From positions 33,262,301-33,326,300 of the forward strand of contig OZ020622.1 in NCBI GenBank assembly GCA_963971575.1: 64,000 bases of DNA. Reading direction: 5' to 3'. The notes under the pieces are model-generated. The model was not told where the DNA came from, searched no databases, and saw nothing but the letters and a program-made list of their open reading frames with translations. This stretch comes from Liopterus haemorrhoidalis. Taxonomy: Eukaryota; Arthropoda; Insecta; Coleoptera; Dytiscidae. Every line of letters begins with the position of its first letter. Position 1 is the first letter of the stretch. This document shows, in pieces, positions 63,715 to 64,000 of the stretch. A program made the position numbers and the translations under genes.

Positions 63715-63813
63715 CAATTATGAAATAATTGCATTATCCTTCGCTTTACTTCTTTTTCCCAAATAATTTCCTAAGATAGTGCCTCAACAGAAGATCAAAA
63801 ATTCTCCGTGATG

Positions 63814-63815
<2 letters not shown>

Positions 63816-63857
<42 letters not shown>
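63816..63857. repeat. (TA)n microsatellite
   Basis: Right border of the family D block, matching the (TA)n on its left border. The remaining 143 bases of the window show no feature. Confidence 0.9.
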
Positions 63858-63861
<4 letters not shown>

Positions 63862-64000
63862 GATATTAGGTATTGACAGCGATCTACATTAACATGAAGC
63901 GAACGCGCCTAAACTTTGAACAGAAGACTAAGAGGAGACATGTTTGTTTATTTGCCCAACCAATAAAACTCTCTAATTTAACTTTTTAATTTTTTATGAT

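Larger units (their letters stand above)
57188..63811. mobile_element. Penelope-like element family D: tandem plus inverted triplet
   Basis: Copy 1 (minus, about 60257-57188) is full-length. Copy 2 (minus, 62160-60258) is 5'-truncated, in tandem with copy 1, and supplies the terminal repeat between them. Copy 3 (plus, 62161-63811) is 5'-truncated and fused head to head with copy 2. All are nearly identical. The whole block is flanked by (TA)n on both sides. Confidence 0.9.
62161..63811 (+). mobile_element. PLE family D copy 3, 5'-truncated, inverted
   Basis: Begins inside the RT at ATGGGTTCAGCCTTGAGTCC and runs to the terminal repeat end (63811) and a (TA)n tract. It is the inverted counterpart of 60258-61918, forming arms of about 1.65 kb around a 242-bp single-copy centre (61919-62160). 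Confidence 0.9.

Overview
The window is an AT-rich eukaryotic genome segment, most likely from an arthropod and probably an insect. The repeat content supports this: Penelope-like elements with GIY-YIG endonucleases, I-, R1- and CR1-type LINEs, pogo/Tigger, hAT, mariner and MULE transposons, and Gypsy LTRs. The species cannot be fixed from the sequence alone. One host gene is visible, on the minus strand. Five short exons (25834-25780, 25701-25624, 25476-25396, 19199-19125, 5553-5316) have GT/AG borders and matching phases. They read as the start of a multi-pass membrane protein resembling the XK-related (Xkr) family. The gene has a TATA-type promoter near 25.92 kb and runs off the left edge. 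Everything else is mobile DNA or unassigned intergenic/intronic sequence.

Layout. 0-2.9 kb: a MULE transposase remnant split by a 1.3 kb hAT element, itself split by a 0.6 kb TA-flanked MITE, then a 49-bp tandem array. 3.9-4.64 kb: a Gypsy-type LTR with a tRNA-Leu primer-binding site. 5.6-19.1 kb (intron of the Xkr-like gene): a broken hAT transposase, a decayed I-clade LINE with an internal 3' fragment of its own family and an R1-clade fragment, a pogo-type transposon, and a hAT MITE. 19.2-25.4 kb (next intron): a mariner fragment, an I-type 3' end, and a Gypsy integrase tail split by a 2.06 kb hAT element that carries a nested element with a YqaJ-like (ISL2EU-type) exon. 27-28.5 kb, 35-37.3 kb and 37.3-38.96 kb (minus): 5'-truncated LINEs. 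32.25-34.94 kb: an unusual retroelement unit with an env-like gene, a polypurine tract and a 935-bp LTR, bounded on both sides by the same LTR end in inverted orientation.

39-64 kb is a Penelope-like element (PLE) district with four families, A to D. A has two opposed partial copies. B is a full-length copy broken by a 795-bp solo LTR and a 2.2 kb Tigger. C is split by a CR1-type LINE with two open ORFs. D is a tandem plus inverted triplet, with a 735-aa RT/GIY-YIG ORF in one copy. The PLE terminal repeats carry hammerhead-ribozyme-like motifs, some with a changed C3/G8 pair. Several PLE ends abut (TA)n tracts.

What works together: in each PLE the RT and GIY-YIG domains share one polypeptide, and the terminal repeats carry the ribozyme motif. 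The nested insertions have target-site duplications that can be read exactly, so relative insertion order can be given at several places. The strongest candidates for something unusual are the env-only unit with two U5-type ends and the covarying hammerhead cores.
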